Below, piece by piece: positions 19,286 to 29,222 of a stretch of 41,068 bases of DNA (positions are counted from its first letter, which is position 1; every line of letters begins with the position of its first letter). Below the pieces are notes generated by a model. The model worked only from the letters and a program-made list of their open reading frames with translations, was not told the origin of the DNA and ran no database searches. The translations under genes and the position numbers were made by a program. The stretch comes from Beijerinckiaceae bacterium (GTDB lineage: Bacteria > Pseudomonadota > Alphaproteobacteria > Rhizobiales > Beijerinckiaceae). The stretch covers positions 1 to 41,068 of the forward strand of contig CANJVX010000027.1 of assembly GCA_947478405.1 (NCBI GenBank), in the 5' to 3' direction.

Positions 19286-20871
19286 GCGCCCGCCTTCATC
19301 AGCTTCCAGTTGATGCCGTCGATCAAAGCCTGGAACGAGGCATCAATCACATTCGACGACACGCCAACAGTCGACCAACGCGAACCTTCACTGTCACCAA
19401 ATTCGATCAGCACGCGCGTCACCGCATCCGTGCCGCCATTGAACACGCGTACGCGGTAATCGAGCAGCTCGAGGTCGTTGATGTGGCGCTGGTATTTGCC
19501 CAGATCGCTGCGCAGCGCCAGATCGAGCGCATTGACCGGACCATTGCCTTCGGCCACCGAAATCAGCGTTTGCCCGTCGACCGCAACTTTCACTACCGCT
19601 TCCGCCACGCTGACAAGATCGCCGTCTGCATTGTGCCGGCGCTCCATCACGACACGAAAACGTTCGACATTGAAAAAGTCTGGTACTTGGCCCAGCATGC
19701 GGCGCGCCAGCAATTCGAAAGACGCATCGGCACCTTCATAGGCATAGCCCAGCGCCTCTTTCTCTTTTACTTCGTCCAGCATGCGCGCCACGCGTGGATC
19801 ATCCTTGGCAACATCCACGCCCAGCCGATCAAGCTCTGCCAGAATGTTCGACTTGCCCGCCTGATCGGAGACCAGAACCTTGCGGCGATTACCAACACTC
19901 TCGGGCGTCACATGCTCATAGGTGCGTGGATCTTTCAGCACAGCCGAAGCATGAATGCCCGCCTTGGTCGCAAAAGCTGAGCCGCCGACATAAGGCGCAT
20001 GACGGTTTGGCGAACGGTTTAGCAGCTCGTCGAGCGTATGCGAGATTTTCGTGATCTGTGCGAGCTTGGACTCATCAACGCCGATTTCGAAACGCTCCGC
20101 ATAATCCTTCTTCAACAGAAGCGTCGGGATGATGGTGACAAGATTGGCATTGCCGCAGCGCTCGCCCAAACCGTTGAGCGTGCCCTGAATATGGCGCACA
20201 CCCGCGCGGATCGCGGCAAAAGAATTGGCCACACCATTGCCCGTATCATCATGGGCATGGATTCCCAGATGATCACCGGGAATGACTTTCGTCACCGCGC
20301 CCACAATATGTTCTATTTCATGGGGCAGTGTGCCGCCATTGGTGTCGCACAACACAATCCAGCGCGCGCCATTTTCAAACGCAGTCTTGGCGCAGCACAA
20401 TGCAAATTCCGGATTGGCTTTGTAGCCATCGAAAAAATGCTCGCAATCGAGAATAACTTCACGCCCCGCTTTGCGCACATATGCGATGGAATCGGCAATG
20501 CCTTCGATATTTTCATCCAGCGTGCAACCGAGTGCGACATGGACATGATAATCCCATGTCTTGGCCACAAAGGTGATTGTGTCGGCTTTGGCATCAAGCA
20601 AAGCAGCAATGCCCGGATCATTGGCGGCCGAACGACCGGCGCGCTTGGTCATGCCGAAGGCTGCGAATTTCGCCTTGATCTTGGGGCGGCTAGCAAAAAA
20701 TTCCGTATCGATCGGATTGGCGCCCGGATAGCCGCCTTCGACATAATCAATGCCCAGCGTGTCGAGCAGCGTCGCGATCTGGCGCTTGTCTTCCAGCGAA
20801 AAATCGACGCCGGTCGTCTGCGCGCCATCGCGCAATGTCGTATCGAAAAGGGTCAGTCTTTCGCGGGTCAT
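19282..20871 (-). CDS. cimA: (R)-citramalate synthase
   Basis: The 529-aa protein belongs to the isopropylmalate/citramalate synthase family and condenses pyruvate with acetyl-CoA in threonine-independent isoleucine synthesis. The N-terminal TIM barrel has LFDTTLRDGAQTTGVDFS and the metal-binding HxH in GIHAHDDTGN; the catalytic region GTLNGLGERCGNANL is complete. A regulatory LeuA-type dimer domain occupies about residues 390-525. The TTGVDFS signature and length fit the CimA subgroup of TIGR00977 better than LeuA. The start ATG overlaps the TGA of the upstream GNAT gene by 4 nt, so the two are coupled. Confidence 0.93.
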   Translation of the reverse strand: MTRERLTLFDTTLRDGAQTTGVDFSLEDKRQIATLLDTLGIDYVEGGYPGANPIDTEFFASRPKIKAKFAAFGMTKRAGRSAANDPGIAALLDAKADTITFVAKTWDYHVHVALGCTLDENIEGIADSIAYVRKAGREVILDCEHFFDGYKANPEFALCCAKTAFENGARWIVLCDTNGGTLPHEIEHIVGAVTKVIPGDHLGIHAHDDTGNGVANSFAAIRAGVRHIQGTLNGLGERCGNANLVTIIPTLLLKKDYAERFEIGVDESKLAQITKISHTLDELLNRSPNRHAPYVGGSAFATKAGIHASAVLKDPRTYEHVTPESVGNRRKVLVSDQAGKSNILAELDRLGVDVAKDDPRVARMLDEVKEKEALGYAYEGADASFELLARRMLGQVPDFFNVERFRVVMERRHNADGDLVSVAEAVVKVAVDGQTLISVAEGNGPVNALDLALRSDLGKYQRHINDLELLDYRVRVFNGGTDAVTRVLIEFGDSEGSRWSTVGVSSNVIDASFQALIDGINWKLMKAGA

Positions 20872-21365
20872 GGCTGTGTTCCCGGGGCCGCAGAGGCGTT
20901 AAGGTCTTTGATCATCGTCATATAAGCAAGCCATTGCTCATCGACGATGCGTGTGTTCCGACTTTGCGGCACATAGTCCCGCTGCCGGAAGAAGGGTTCA
21001 GCTGTATCGCTGGCATCAACGGTGATTTTTTTGGCGCCACGCGCAGCCGCGAGCTTTTCCAGCGCATCACACAAAGCTGTGGCGACGCCTTCACGGATGA
21101 TATTTGGCGAAACATAAAGATGCTCGATCAACAAATTGTCGCGCAGGGAAACAAAGCCAACAGGCTCGCCTTCGACCAGCGCCACCAGCGTCAGTGTCAA
21201 TTCCAGTCGTTGGCCAAACGTCTGCTCGTCTTCGGCCAGCGCAATCCAGGCATAGCGCTGCTCTTCTGTGTAATCTTCAGCCGTCAGATCTTCGATGGCA
21301 GCCGCATAAATGGCGGCCAAGATAGGGGCATCTGCGGACAGGTAAGGGCGAAGTGCGATGGTCAT
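20868..21365 (-). CDS. GNAT-family N-acetyltransferase
   Basis: A 165-aa protein with the GNAT fold. The acetyl-CoA pyrophosphate-binding segment is in LYVSPNIIREGVATALCDAL (about residues 84-103), and the C-terminal block EPFFRQRDYVPQSR resembles the YafP/ElaA-like subgroup. It starts at 21365 and overlaps cimA by 4 nt at the end. The acetyl acceptor cannot be inferred. A palindromic repeat lies just upstream, between it and cysS. Confidence 0.87.
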   Translation of the reverse strand: MTIALRPYLSADAPILAAIYAAAIEDLTAEDYTEEQRYAWIALAEDEQTFGQRLELTLTLVALVEGEPVGFVSLRDNLLIEHLYVSPNIIREGVATALCDALEKLAAARGAKKITVDASDTAEPFFRQRDYVPQSRNTRIVDEQWLAYMTMIKDLNASAAPGTQP

Positions 21366-21384
21366 GAGGCCACCACCTTTACGC

Positions 21385-21482
21385 CGTCATTGCCAGCGCA
21401 GCGAAGCAATCCATGGCACCAACCTCTGTTGATTTGCACTATGGATTGCCGCGTCGGGCCTGCGGCCCTCCTCGCAATGACG
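21385..21482. repeat. REP-like palindromic element, copy A (degenerate)
   Basis: The element begins CGTCATTGCCAGCGCAGCGAAGCAATCCA and ends with an imperfect inverse, TGGATTGC...CTCGCAATGACG. The arms have diverged and the centre is longer than in the other full copy. It lies between the cysS stop and the GNAT start. It resembles copy C at 29223-29300 and half-length copy B at 28391-28422. Such elements are widespread in Bradyrhizobium-type genomes, from general knowledge. Confidence 0.8.
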
Positions 21483-21495
21483 GAGAGGGCGCGTT

Positions 21496-22914
21496 TCATC
21501 GCTTCACCTCCCATGTCGTCACGGCTTCACCATTTGCGCCTTTGCCGTCTTTCAGCTGCACGCCCATGACTACAAGTTCATCACGCAGACGGTCGCTTTC
21601 GGCAAAATTTTTCTGTGTACGCGCGTCCAGTCGCGCCGTGACCAACCGCTCCACATCTGCCTTGAACTGCGGATCAAGATTTTCCACCGCACTTTCTTCG
21701 GCGCGCGCAATCCAGGAATCGGCGTTGAAGCCGAGCCATTTCGCACTATTGGCCAAATTCTGCGCGGCTGAATAATCATGCCGCGCTGCTTTGGCGAGTT
21801 CGGCCAGAGCAGCAAAAGCTGCAGCTGTGTTCAAATCATCCAGCAGGGCATCGATGATGCTGGCATGTGGCAGAGGCTGCGCCGAGGCAATTTTGTGACG
21901 CGCAACAAGCTCCCCCCAGGTTTCGAGTGTGTTTTCCGCTTCGTCCAAAGCGCGCGCGGTCCAGTCGATGGGCTGGCGGTAATGGGTGCGCAGCATGGAC
22001 AATCGCAGCACATCACCGCTCCATGCCTTGCCGCCGAATCTATCACTCGCCAAAAGCTCGCGGATGGTGATGAAATTGCCGAGGCTCTTCGACATTTTCT
22101 CGCCTTCGACCTGCAGGAAGCCATTGTGCATCCACACATTGGCCAAGACCTGATGACCGAAAGCGCAACGCGATTGCGCGATCTCGTTTTCATGGTGTGG
22201 GAAAACAAGATCGATCCCGCCACCATGAATATCAAAGGTCTCACCCAAATGTTTCCAGCTCATCGCTGAACATTCGATATGCCAACCCGGACGCCCACGC
22301 CCCCAGGGTGAATCCCAGCCAGGCTCGTGATCTTTGGAGGGCTTCCACAAGACAAAATCCATGTCATCGCGCTTGTAGGCGGCGACATCCACGCGCGCAC
22401 CCGCGATCATCTCATCCAATGGGCGACGCGAAAGCTGGCCGTAATCGCTCATCGAGGGCACGGAAAAGAGCACATGTCCTTCCGCCGCATAGGCGTGGCC
22501 AGCAGCGATCAGCTTTTCGATGATGGTGATCATCTCGCCGATATGCTCGGTCGCGCGCGGCTCAACGTCAGGCTTCAAGCAGCCGAGTGCTGCCACATCT
22601 TCGTGGAAGATGCGTGCGGTCTCTTCCGTCAAGGCGCGGATGGAAATGCCCCGCTCCGCCGCGCGTGCGTTGATCTTGTCATCCACATCCGTGATGTTGC
22701 GCACATAAGTGACTGAGCTCTGCCCATAGAGATGGCGCAGCAAGCGATAGAGCACGTCAAAGACAATGATCGGGCGGGCATTGCCGATATGGGCAAAGTC
22801 ATAAACGGTCGGCCCGCACACATACATGCGCACATGTGACGCATCGATCGGCGCGAAGTCTTCCTTCTGCCGCGAGAGCGTATTGGTGAGCCGCAATTGC
22901 GGAGCCTGAGACAT
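21496..22914 (-). CDS. cysS: Cysteinyl-tRNA synthetase
   Basis: A 472-aa class I aminoacyl-tRNA synthetase. The zinc ligand Cys33 is in [14 protein letters not shown] (42-45) is the HIGH motif, GWHIECSAM supplies further zinc ligands, and [10 protein letters not shown] (around residue 272) is the KMSKS loop. The C-terminal anticodon-binding part is present and ends near [23 protein letters not shown] stands before the ATG. It is followed by a degenerate palindromic element and the GNAT gene. Confidence 0.96.
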   Translation of the reverse strand: MSQAPQLRLTNTLSRQKEDFAPIDASHVRMYVCGPTVYDFAHIGNARPIIVFDVLYRLLRHLYGQSSVTYVRNITDVDDKINARAAERGISIRALTEETARIFHEDVAALGCLKPDVEPRATEHIGEMITIIEKLIAAGHAYAAEGHVLFSVPSMSDYGQLSRRPLDEMIAGARVDVAAYKRDDMDFVLWKPSKDHEPGWDSPWGRGRPGWHIECSAMSWKHLGETFDIHGGGIDLVFPHHENEIAQSRCAFGHQVLANVWMHNGFLQVEGEKMSKSLGNFITIRELLASDRFGGKAWSGDVLRLSMLRTHYRQPIDWTARALDEAENTLETWGELVARHKIASAQPLPHASIIDALLDDLNTAAAFAALAELAKAARHDYSAAQNLANSAKWLGFNADSWIARAEESAVENLDPQFKADVERLVTARLDARTQKNFAESDRLRDELVVMGVQLKDGKGANGEAVTTWEVKR

Positions 22915-23180
22915 AGTTTCCCCTTCGGACCTGCTGGCCGGGGGCTTTGCTTCTTTACGAAGGTCTTGGGATGCAAGACGGCGCCAGCCAGCAGGGATGC
23001 TAGCTGATAATAATCCGGCAGATGGTGCAGGTCGTGCGCGTCATGGGGCGCAACATGGTCTGAAAGCCCCTGCCCCGTCAAGGCGGACCCGCTAAACAGG
23101 TTAACGGCTTTAACAAAGTCTCAACGGCTTTGCGCCATGCTGCACAACTGATCTCACCCTTTGCCCTGTTAGGCCGACCC

Positions 23181-23456
23181 ATGCGTCTCGTGTCCCGCGT
23201 TCTTTGCCTTTTTGCGCTCCTCCTCCCCCCGTTTACGACAAAGGCGCAGGAAACTTTTTTTATCCCAAAAGACGAAGGCTATGGGGTCGGGGATTGTCTG
23301 GCGAGCGGGGCGAGCTGTGCCCGCACGGTGGCCGATGCCTGGTGCGCCGCCATGGGCCGGGGCCCTTCGGTCTCCTTTGGCCTGGCTGATGAGGCCACCC
23401 TTGAGCGCATTTCAACCAAGGCGCAGCGCGGCTACCGGGTCACCTGCGCCGATTAA
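23181..23456 (+). CDS. Small exported hypothetical protein, 91 aa
   Basis: ATG 23181 starts a signal peptide (RLVSRVLCLFALLLPPF, cleavage after TKAQ or nearby). The mature part is about 65 residues with four Cys, two in CLASGASC, so disulfides are likely in the periplasm. The last part, LERISTKAQRGYRVTC, looks conserved-type but I do not recognise the family. The frame is also open to an earlier ATG at 23130, but the signal peptide favours 23181. Its TAA overlaps the creA stop on the other strand. Confidence 0.7.
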   Translation: MRLVSRVLCLFALLLPPFTTKAQETFFIPKDEGYGVGDCLASGASCARTVADAWCAAMGRGPSVSFGLADEATLERISTKAQRGYRVTCAD

Positions 23457-23962
23457 TCGCGGATCCAGTTCCCGAATTTGGGCGTGTCGCCGGCCGCTCC
23501 CCAAGGCTGCACCGGTACGCTGGACGTCGAGATCTTTGGGCTACCATCAACCATCTTGTCTGAATAGACCACATAAACCAGCACATCGCGCTTGGCATCA
23601 CACCCGCGCACGATCTCCATCGTCTTGAAAATCAAAGATCTTCTCTTGCGGGGCATGACATCGCCTTGCTCGCTCTTCTCGCGAAACCGGATCGGACCAT
23701 ATTGTTGCCAGGCCAAGGAAATGTCGAAGACTTCCTCCGACAATCCCAAGGCACCGGAAATGCCCCCGCTCGGTCAATGTGTACCAGCAGTCAACCCCAC
23801 CACGAGCAGGTCATCATTGGCATACATCGCGAACTTGTCGTTGGTGGGCAGGAGCTTGAAGACGGTAGATTTGCGGAAGATGGGGTCTGGTTCGCCCGCG
23901 GCCACCGCCACGCCCGGGGGGAGCAGTCCAAGCAAAAAGGCTGACGTGCGGTAACGCGTCAT
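23453..23962 (-). pseudogene. creA: creA-like gene broken by two compensating frameshifts
   Basis: Translation from ATG 23962 (SD GGGAGA) gives a signal peptide and a CreA-like start (KSTVFKLLPTNDKFAMYAND) but hits TGA at 23774-23776. The same frame beyond the stop carries the rest of CreA: SGGISGALGLSEE, AWQQYGPIRF, RSLIFKTMEIVRGCDAKRD and YSDKMVDGSP. Between them, the neighbouring frame reads GVDCWYTLTERG, the expected CreA stretch with its conserved Cys. Adding one G to the run at 23795-23798 and removing one from the run at 23765-23769 restores a continuous frame of about 169 aa that aligns with E. coli CreA without gaps here. Either the gene is inactivated or these are homopolymer sequencing errors. 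CreA is a periplasmic protein of unknown function. Confidence 0.75.
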
Positions 23963-24108
23963 GGTCTCCCGATCTCCGCTCTGATATGGGAATGCACATC
24001 TGCCCGGCACAAGGCCCTGCCTTTTTACCGCCACCAAAGGCGCTCAAAAGAAGGGGAACGGACCCCGACTCGGGGCAGGCAAGACCAGGACAGGCTCAAG
24101 AGGATTTC

Positions 24109-25287
24109 ATGACGCGGCATTCCCCTCAAAAACCCGCAGCGCGCATGCGCAGCATGAGGCATGTGCTGGCCGCGCTATTCCTGTTGAGCGGCGTGGGCGC
24201 GGCTGAGACTGACGCCCTCGCCCAAGCGGTAGACTGTAACCGCCTTCAGCAGCAACTCATTGCGATGGGGCCTGCGAGCCCCGCCGATCCCGCGCGCGTG
24301 CAACAATTCCGCGAAGCCGTGCAGCGCCAGGCGGGCGAGCTTGATCGAACAGTCGCCTATTCCAATTCCATCGGCTGCGGACGCCGCCAGTTTCTCTTCT
24401 TCGATGACAGCCCGCGCGAATGTGGAGCAATAGGCCAGCAAATCACGCGTATGCGCGCAAACCTCGAACAGCTAAGCACGCAGGCCGCACAGGCCGGCGG
24501 CGATGATCCTGCACGTCGCGAGCTGGTAGCCCGTTTTGATGCTTCATGCCGTGGCAACACTCAGCCGCGCAATGCGGGTGGCGGTTTCTTCGAGCAATTA
24601 TTCGGCGGCAGCCGCACTGGCCAATCTGCGAGCGGCATCCCGCTCGACGCAGACCAGCCACCGGAAGAACCCGGCAGCGGTGCGCTCGCCTTGTGTGTGC
24701 GCACCTGCGATGGTGGCTTCTTCCCAGTCTCTTATTCAGCCAATCGCACGCGCTACCAAGAACTGGGCGAGCTCTGCCAAGCCATGTGCCCCAATGTGGA
24801 AACGCAGCTCTACACTATGGCCTTCGGCCGCGAAGTGGAGCAATCGGTCTCCGTCGATGGTCGACCCTATATGTCGCACCCAAATGCGGGACGTTTCCGT
24901 ACAAAATATGATCCTGCATGCACCTGCAAAAAAGCAGAGCAGAGTTGGTCTGAAGCTTTGGGCAATGCCGAGCGCATGCTGGGTCGCGACAGTCGTCGCG
25001 ACCAGATCGTGACGCCCGAGCGCGCCGCCGAATTGTCGCGCCCGCAAGCGGCTAAAGCACAGCCTGCCAAAAAGCCGGATCCGAAAGCCAGCCAAGCTGA
25101 CCGCGATGCAGCTGCCGAAGCCGCAATTGGCTCACAAGCGCCAACCGCTTCACGCGACGCGACCGGCATTGCTGCGGGCGCTGTCAACAACAGCCGTAAT
25201 TATACGCTGAGCGATGGCGCAAAACGCGATGTCGTAACGCCCGATGGAACTAAGAAGAGCGTCCGGACAGTCGGGCCGCAGCTTTAG
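24109..25287 (+). CDS. Exported DUF2865-type protein
   Basis: A 392-aa protein with a signal peptide ([21 protein letters not shown]). A helical N-terminal part (about 45-150, coiled-coil-like, LNEQLSTQ-type heptads) and a Gly-rich stretch ([11 protein letters not shown]) precede the conserved Cys-rich block: [27 protein letters not shown], and [13 protein letters not shown]. The end is low-complexity and Ala/Lys/Asp rich. This arrangement is that of the DUF2865 family found in Hyphomicrobiales; its role is unknown. ATG 24109 has AAGAGGA upstream, and the in-frame extension to 23986 lacks a signal peptide start. The last 38 nt overlap the end of gltX on the other strand. Confidence 0.87.
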   Translation: MTRHSPQKPAARMRSMRHVLAALFLLSGVGAAETDALAQAVDCNRLQQQLIAMGPASPADPARVQQFREAVQRQAGELDRTVAYSNSIGCGRRQFLFFDDSPRECGAIGQQITRMRANLEQLSTQAAQAGGDDPARRELVARFDASCRGNTQPRNAGGGFFEQLFGGSRTGQSASGIPLDADQPPEEPGSGALALCVRTCDGGFFPVSYSANRTRYQELGELCQAMCPNVETQLYTMAFGREVEQSVSVDGRPYMSHPNAGRFRTKYDPACTCKKAEQSWSEALGNAERMLGRDSRRDQIVTPERAAELSRPQAAKAQPAKKPDPKASQADRDAAAEAAIGSQAPTASRDATGIAAGAVNNSRNYTLSDGAKRDVVTPDGTKKSVRTVGPQL

Positions 25288-26590
25288 GCCGCCCGATCAA
25301 TGGCAAGAGCTGCGCGAGTTCCGGCCCGGATTCTCGTCCCGTCAAAGCTAAACGTAGCGGATGAAACAGCGTTTTGCCTTTACGTCCCGTCTGCTCCTTG
25401 ATCGCACTCGTCCAGTGACTCCAAGTCTGCAGATCAAGAGGCTCTTGCGGCAAAAGTGCCAACGCAGCATTACAAAAATCGGCATCCTCGATAATCGGAT
25501 CAACCACCTGATCGACAACATGCCACCAAAGCCGCACGTCGATGAAGGCTTCGAGATTGCCGCGCACCGCAAGCCAAAAGCTTTCAGCCTTTGCGCCAGT
25601 CACCCCTGCTTCCGTCAGGCGCGGAGCGATGGTGGCAAAAGGCAGGGCATGCAAGGTACGAGCTGAAAGTGTGGTGAGCTCCGCCTCATCAAAGCGCGCT
25701 GCACCACGCGACACATGCGATAGATCGAAGGCCGCGCCTAATTCCTCAAGCGAAGCCACAGGATGCACAGCATCTGATGAGCCTGTCAGGGTCGCCAGAG
25801 CGGCAATCGCCAAAGGCTCAATGCCCGCTTCGCGCAAACTGGCAATCGACAAGGCGCCGGAGCGTTTAGATAGGCCTTCGCCGCTCGCTGTTGTCAGCAG
25901 ATTGTGATGGCCGAAGATCGGCGCTGCGCCTGCCAGAACTTCAAAGAGCTGAATCTGCACCGCGGTATTGGTGACATGATCTTCGCCACGAATGACATGG
26001 GTGATCTTGAGATCAATATCATCAACCACTGAGGGCAGCGTATAAAGATAGGTGCCATCTTCGCGGATCAGCACAGGGTCAGACAGCGAGCCTGCCTCAA
26101 TCCGGCTTTCACCACGTACGAGATCCTTCCAATGCATTGTTCGCTCTTCGAGCTTGAAACGCCAATGGGCTTTACGCCCCTGAACTTCAAGGGCTGCACG
26201 GTCATCATCCGTCAGCTGCAGCGCTGCGCGATCATAGACCGGTGGCGCACCACGCGCGATCTGGCGTTTGCGGCGACGGTCCAACTCATCGGCTGTTTCA
26301 TAGCAAGGATAGAGCCGGCCCATGCCCTTCAGCTTTTGCGCCGCTGCATCATAGAGTGCGAAACGCTGCGACTGGCGCACAATGAGATCAGGCGCAATGC
26401 CCATCCAGCGCAGATCCGTATCGATGCCTTGCGCATATTCCTCACGCGAGCGCTCCAGATCCGTGTCGTCGAAACGCAGGACAAAGGAGCCGCCATTTTT
26501 CTTCGCAAAAAGGAAGTTGAAAAAAGCCGTACGGGCATTGCCGATATGAATATTGCCCGTGGGCGAAGGAGCAAAACGAACGCAGGTCAT
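25250..26590 (-). CDS. gltX: Glutamyl-tRNA synthetase (short form)
   Basis: A 446-aa class I Glu[18 protein letters not shown] at residues 6-21 holds the HIGH-type motif and GLSKRSGAL the KMSKS-type loop. The anticodon-binding part is complete but compact. Alphaproteobacteria often carry two GluRS genes; this looks like one of the pair, and which tRNA it charges (Glu only, or also Gln for amidotransferase conversion) is not visible. ATG 26590 is chosen because GAGGA within the nadE end precedes it and the nadE stop is one base upstream. The 3' end overlaps the DUF2865 gene by 38 nt. Confidence 0.93.
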   Translation of the reverse strand: MTCVRFAPSPTGNIHIGNARTAFFNFLFAKKNGGSFVLRFDDTDLERSREEYAQGIDTDLRWMGIAPDLIVRQSQRFALYDAAAQKLKGMGRLYPCYETADELDRRRKRQIARGAPPVYDRAALQLTDDDRAALEVQGRKAHWRFKLEERTMHWKDLVRGESRIEAGSLSDPVLIREDGTYLYTLPSVVDDIDLKITHVIRGEDHVTNTAVQIQLFEVLAGAAPIFGHHNLLTTASGEGLSKRSGALSIASLREAGIEPLAIAALATLTGSSDAVHPVASLEELGAAFDLSHVSRGAARFDEAELTTLSARTLHALPFATIAPRLTEAGVTGAKAESFWLAVRGNLEAFIDVRLWWHVVDQVVDPIIEDADFCNAALALLPQEPLDLQTWSHWTSAIKEQTGRKGKTLFHPLRLALTGRESGPELAQLLPLIGRPKAAARLSGRSS

Positions 26591-26591
26591 G

Positions 26592-28343
26592 TCATTCCTC
26601 GAAACGCTCTGACGTGCCGAGCGGCTTTTTGGGGGCCAGCGCCGCATCAGGTGTGCGAACAGGCAGGCCAGGATCACAGAAGCGGTTGATGATCGGATAG
26701 CGGCGATCGCGGCCGAAATTTTTCAGCGTCACCTTCACGCCAGGCGCTGATTGGCGGCGCTTATATTCAGCCAGATAAAGCAAGCGTTCGATTTTTTTGA
26801 CCACATCGACATCATGCCCACGGGCAACAATGTCGGAGACGCGCATCTCGCGTTCCACCAGACATTCGAGAATATCATCCAGCACCGGATAGGCGGGAAG
26901 CGAATCCTCATCCTTCTGGTTGTCACGCAATTCAGCGGACGGCGGCTTGGTGATGATATTTTGCGGGATCACCACGCCATCAAGGCCCAAGGCGCCCTCG
27001 GGCTTCCAGCGATTGCGCAAGCTGCACAGCCGGAAAACCTGCATTTTATAGAGATCTTTGATCGGATTAAAGCCACCATTCATGTCGCCATAAATAGTCG
27101 CATAGCCCACCGACATTTCTGACTTATTGCCGGTTGTCACCAGCATGGGGCCGAATTTATTCGAAACCGCCATGAGCAAAGTGCCCCGCACGCGGCTCTG
27201 CAAATTTTCTTCTGTCAGATCACGCACGCGCTCTGCAAAAAGGGGTGCCAAAATCTGTTCCATCCCCTCGACCGCAGGGGCTATAGGCAGATGATCATAT
27301 CGCACCCCCAAAGCCTCGGCGCAGGCTTTCGCATCATCCAGAGAATCCTGCGACGTGTAGCGGAAGGGCAGCATGATGCAGTGAACACGCTCGGGCCCCA
27401 AAGCATCGGCCGCCATCGCTGCGCAAAGTGCCGAATCAATACCGCCCGACAGGCCCATGACCACGCCGGGAAAATTGTTTTTCTCGACATAATCGCGCAG
27501 GCCCAGAACGCAGGCCGCGTAATCAGCCTCATCGCCTTCAGGCAGCAATGCGCGCTCACCGGGTGCGCAGACCCAACCATCGCGTCCGCGCTCAAACGTG
27601 CACAAAGACACCGTCTCGCGAAACGCTGGCAATTGCACCGCAAGCGCACGATCCGCGTTCAGCACAAAAGAGGCGCCGTCAAAAACCAGCTCATCCTGCC
27701 CGCCCACCTGATTGAGATAGACGAGCGGCAGCTGGTTTTCGATTACGCGTGAAAGCGCAATTTGCACACGCTCATCATTCTTCGCGCGCCAATAGGGCGA
27801 GCCATTGGGCACGAGCAGAATTTCCGCGCCCGTCTCGGCCAGACACTCGCAGACTTCATCGCCCCAAATATCTTCGCAAATCGGAATCCCGATCCGCACG
27901 CCCTTGAAGACAATGGGACCGGGCACAGGTCCGCGGGCAAAAACGCGCTTCTCATCGAAGACGCCGTAATTGGGCAGATCGACTTTGAAGCGCACGGCCT
28001 CGATGCGGCCACCTGCCAGCAGTGCATAGGCATTGTAGAGTTGACCATCCTCGGCCCAGGGCAAACCAACCAGAAGTGCCGGGCCACCATCTGCCGTCTC
28101 GCGCGCAAGCTCTTCGGCCGCCGCCCGGCAGGCTTCCTGAAAGGCGGGTTTCAGCACGAGATCTTCCGGCGTATAGCCCCCCAGATTCATCTCGGGGAAC
28201 ATGACGAGATCAGCGCCCTTGGCCGCAGCTTGCGCCCGCACGGCACGCACGCCGCCCGCATTGCCGGCAATGTCACCGACAATGGAGCGGGTCTGGGCAA
28301 GGGCGAGGACGAGGCGATCCGTCCGGGCGGGGGAAAGGGTCAT
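26592..28343 (-). CDS. nadE: Glutamine-dependent NAD+ synthetase
   Basis: A two-domain enzyme of 583 aa that makes NAD+ from deamido-NAD+, ATP and glutamine. The N-terminal nitrilase-type glutaminase shows its Glu-Lys-Cys triad at about Glu51 (FPEMNLGGY), Lys120 ([10 protein letters not shown]) and Cys156 ([10 protein letters not shown]). The C-terminal ammonia-dependent synthetase has the ATP P-loop SGGIDSAL and the [12 protein letters not shown] and [11 protein letters not shown] blocks. A second ATG 9 nt upstream (28352) is possible. It is followed by gltX after a single base, so the pair is probably one transcription unit. Confidence 0.96.
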   Translation of the reverse strand: MTLSPARTDRLVLALAQTRSIVGDIAGNAGGVRAVRAQAAAKGADLVMFPEMNLGGYTPEDLVLKPAFQEACRAAAEELARETADGGPALLVGLPWAEDGQLYNAYALLAGGRIEAVRFKVDLPNYGVFDEKRVFARGPVPGPIVFKGVRIGIPICEDIWGDEVCECLAETGAEILLVPNGSPYWRAKNDERVQIALSRVIENQLPLVYLNQVGGQDELVFDGASFVLNADRALAVQLPAFRETVSLCTFERGRDGWVCAPGERALLPEGDEADYAACVLGLRDYVEKNNFPGVVMGLSGGIDSALCAAMAADALGPERVHCIMLPFRYTSQDSLDDAKACAEALGVRYDHLPIAPAVEGMEQILAPLFAERVRDLTEENLQSRVRGTLLMAVSNKFGPMLVTTGNKSEMSVGYATIYGDMNGGFNPIKDLYKMQVFRLCSLRNRWKPEGALGLDGVVIPQNIITKPPSAELRDNQKDEDSLPAYPVLDDILECLVEREMRVSDIVARGHDVDVVKKIERLLYLAEYKRRQSAPGVKVTLKNFGRDRRYPIINRFCDPGLPVRTPDAALAPKKPLGTSERFEE

Positions 28344-28390
28344 GGAAATCATCTAACCCGACAGGAGCTAAGGGGCAAATTCTGCCCTTC

Positions 28391-28422
28391 CGTCATTGCG
28401 AGCCAAAGGCGAAGCAATGACG
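28391..28422. repeat. REP-like palindrome, copy B (short)
   Basis: A 32-bp palindrome with CGTCATTGC and GCAATGACG as outer arms and GAGCC...GCGAA in the middle. It carries the outer ends of copy C but lacks the central part. It lies 3 nt beyond the stop of the dioxygenase gene and could act as a 3' RNA stem. Confidence 0.8.
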
Positions 28423-28425
28423 ATG

Positions 28426-29208
28426 TTATTGGAACACATAAGCATCCATCATCAGCACGCCATATTCGCAAGATGTGTGGACGCGTGTGCCTTTGGCACC
28501 CTCGCCTGCCGCCCCGTAGGCGAAAGGCAGGGGCAGGAAATGTTCGGGGCTTGGGTGGTTTTCGCGCGCATAGGGCGCGCTCACAGCCCAATCGGCCAGA
28601 TCATCAGCATGGCCCGTGCGCAGCGTCTCATATGTCCAATCAGCAAAACCGGTCACCCACTCCGGCGGCGGCAGATCGCCACCCGCACGGCGCAATTCGT
28701 AAAGATTATGCGTGAGCGAGCCAGAGCCGACGATGAGCACGCCCTCTTCGCGCAAAGGCGCCAGCGCACGACCCATAGCAATATGATGCCCCGCGCTCAT
28801 CTGCGTCTGCACCGAGATTTGGACCACCGGAATATCAGCATCCGGATACATGAGCTTCAAAGGCACCCATGTGCCGTGATCAAAGCCACGATTTTGCAAA
28901 CGCTGCGCATCCATGCCCGCAGCGCCCAGCATATGCGCGGCGCGCGCGGCAAGCGCGGGATCACCAAGTGCCGGATATTGCATTTCAAACAGCGGGCGCG
29001 GAAACCCTCCGAAATCATAGATCATGGCGGGCTGAACATCGGCGGTCAGCGCGGGCAGGTGTGTTTCGAAATGCGCGCTGGCAATGAGAATGGCTTTTGG
29101 ACGACCAAGCTCCTTGCCAAATCCTGTCAGAAAACCGCGCGCAGGCGTCTCCCCAAGCATGATCAGCGGCGAGCCATGTGAGACGAAGATGGAGGGGTAT
29201 GCGCTCAT
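28426..29208 (-). CDS. DODA-type (LigB superfamily) extradiol dioxygenase
   Basis: A 260-aa single-chain class III dioxygenase of the 4,5-DOPA dioxygenase type (YgiD-like). Conserved histidines are visible: His11 (SHGSP), His46 (SAHFET), His111 (FDHGTW) and His167 (SLTHNLYE), and a near-C-terminal HTSCEYG. This set fits the zinc or iron site of the family. ATG 29208 is set by GGAG 8 nt upstream; the upstream in-frame start at 29220 lacks this. Bacterial members open catechol rings such as L-DOPA in vitro, but physiological substrates are mostly unknown. The gene is bracketed by two palindromic repeats and is unrelated in sequence detail to the LigB at 966. Confidence 0.88.
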   Translation of the reverse strand: MSAYPSIFVSHGSPLIMLGETPARGFLTGFGKELGRPKAILIASAHFETHLPALTADVQPAMIYDFGGFPRPLFEMQYPALGDPALAARAAHMLGAAGMDAQRLQNRGFDHGTWVPLKLMYPDADIPVVQISVQTQMSAGHHIAMGRALAPLREEGVLIVGSGSLTHNLYELRRAGGDLPPPEWVTGFADWTYETLRTGHADDLADWAVSAPYARENHPSPEHFLPLPFAYGAAGEGAKGTRVHTSCEYGVLMMDAYVFQ

Positions 29209-29222
29209 GAGAATCTCCAACT

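Noticed and set aside
20038-20925. 295-codon plus-strand frame opposite cimA
   Set aside because: Antisense to the conserved CimA barrel, no recognisable motif and no ribosome-binding site.
22930-22995. 9-bp inverted repeat CCTGCTGGC/GCCAGCAGG upstream of cysS
   Set aside because: The loop is about 48 nt and the stem does not extend; no riboswitch or T-box features are visible around it.
27762-28715. 317-codon plus-strand frame opposite nadE and the dioxygenase end
   Set aside because: Antisense to catalytic motifs of NadE and runs through a palindromic repeat, so it is a chance frame.
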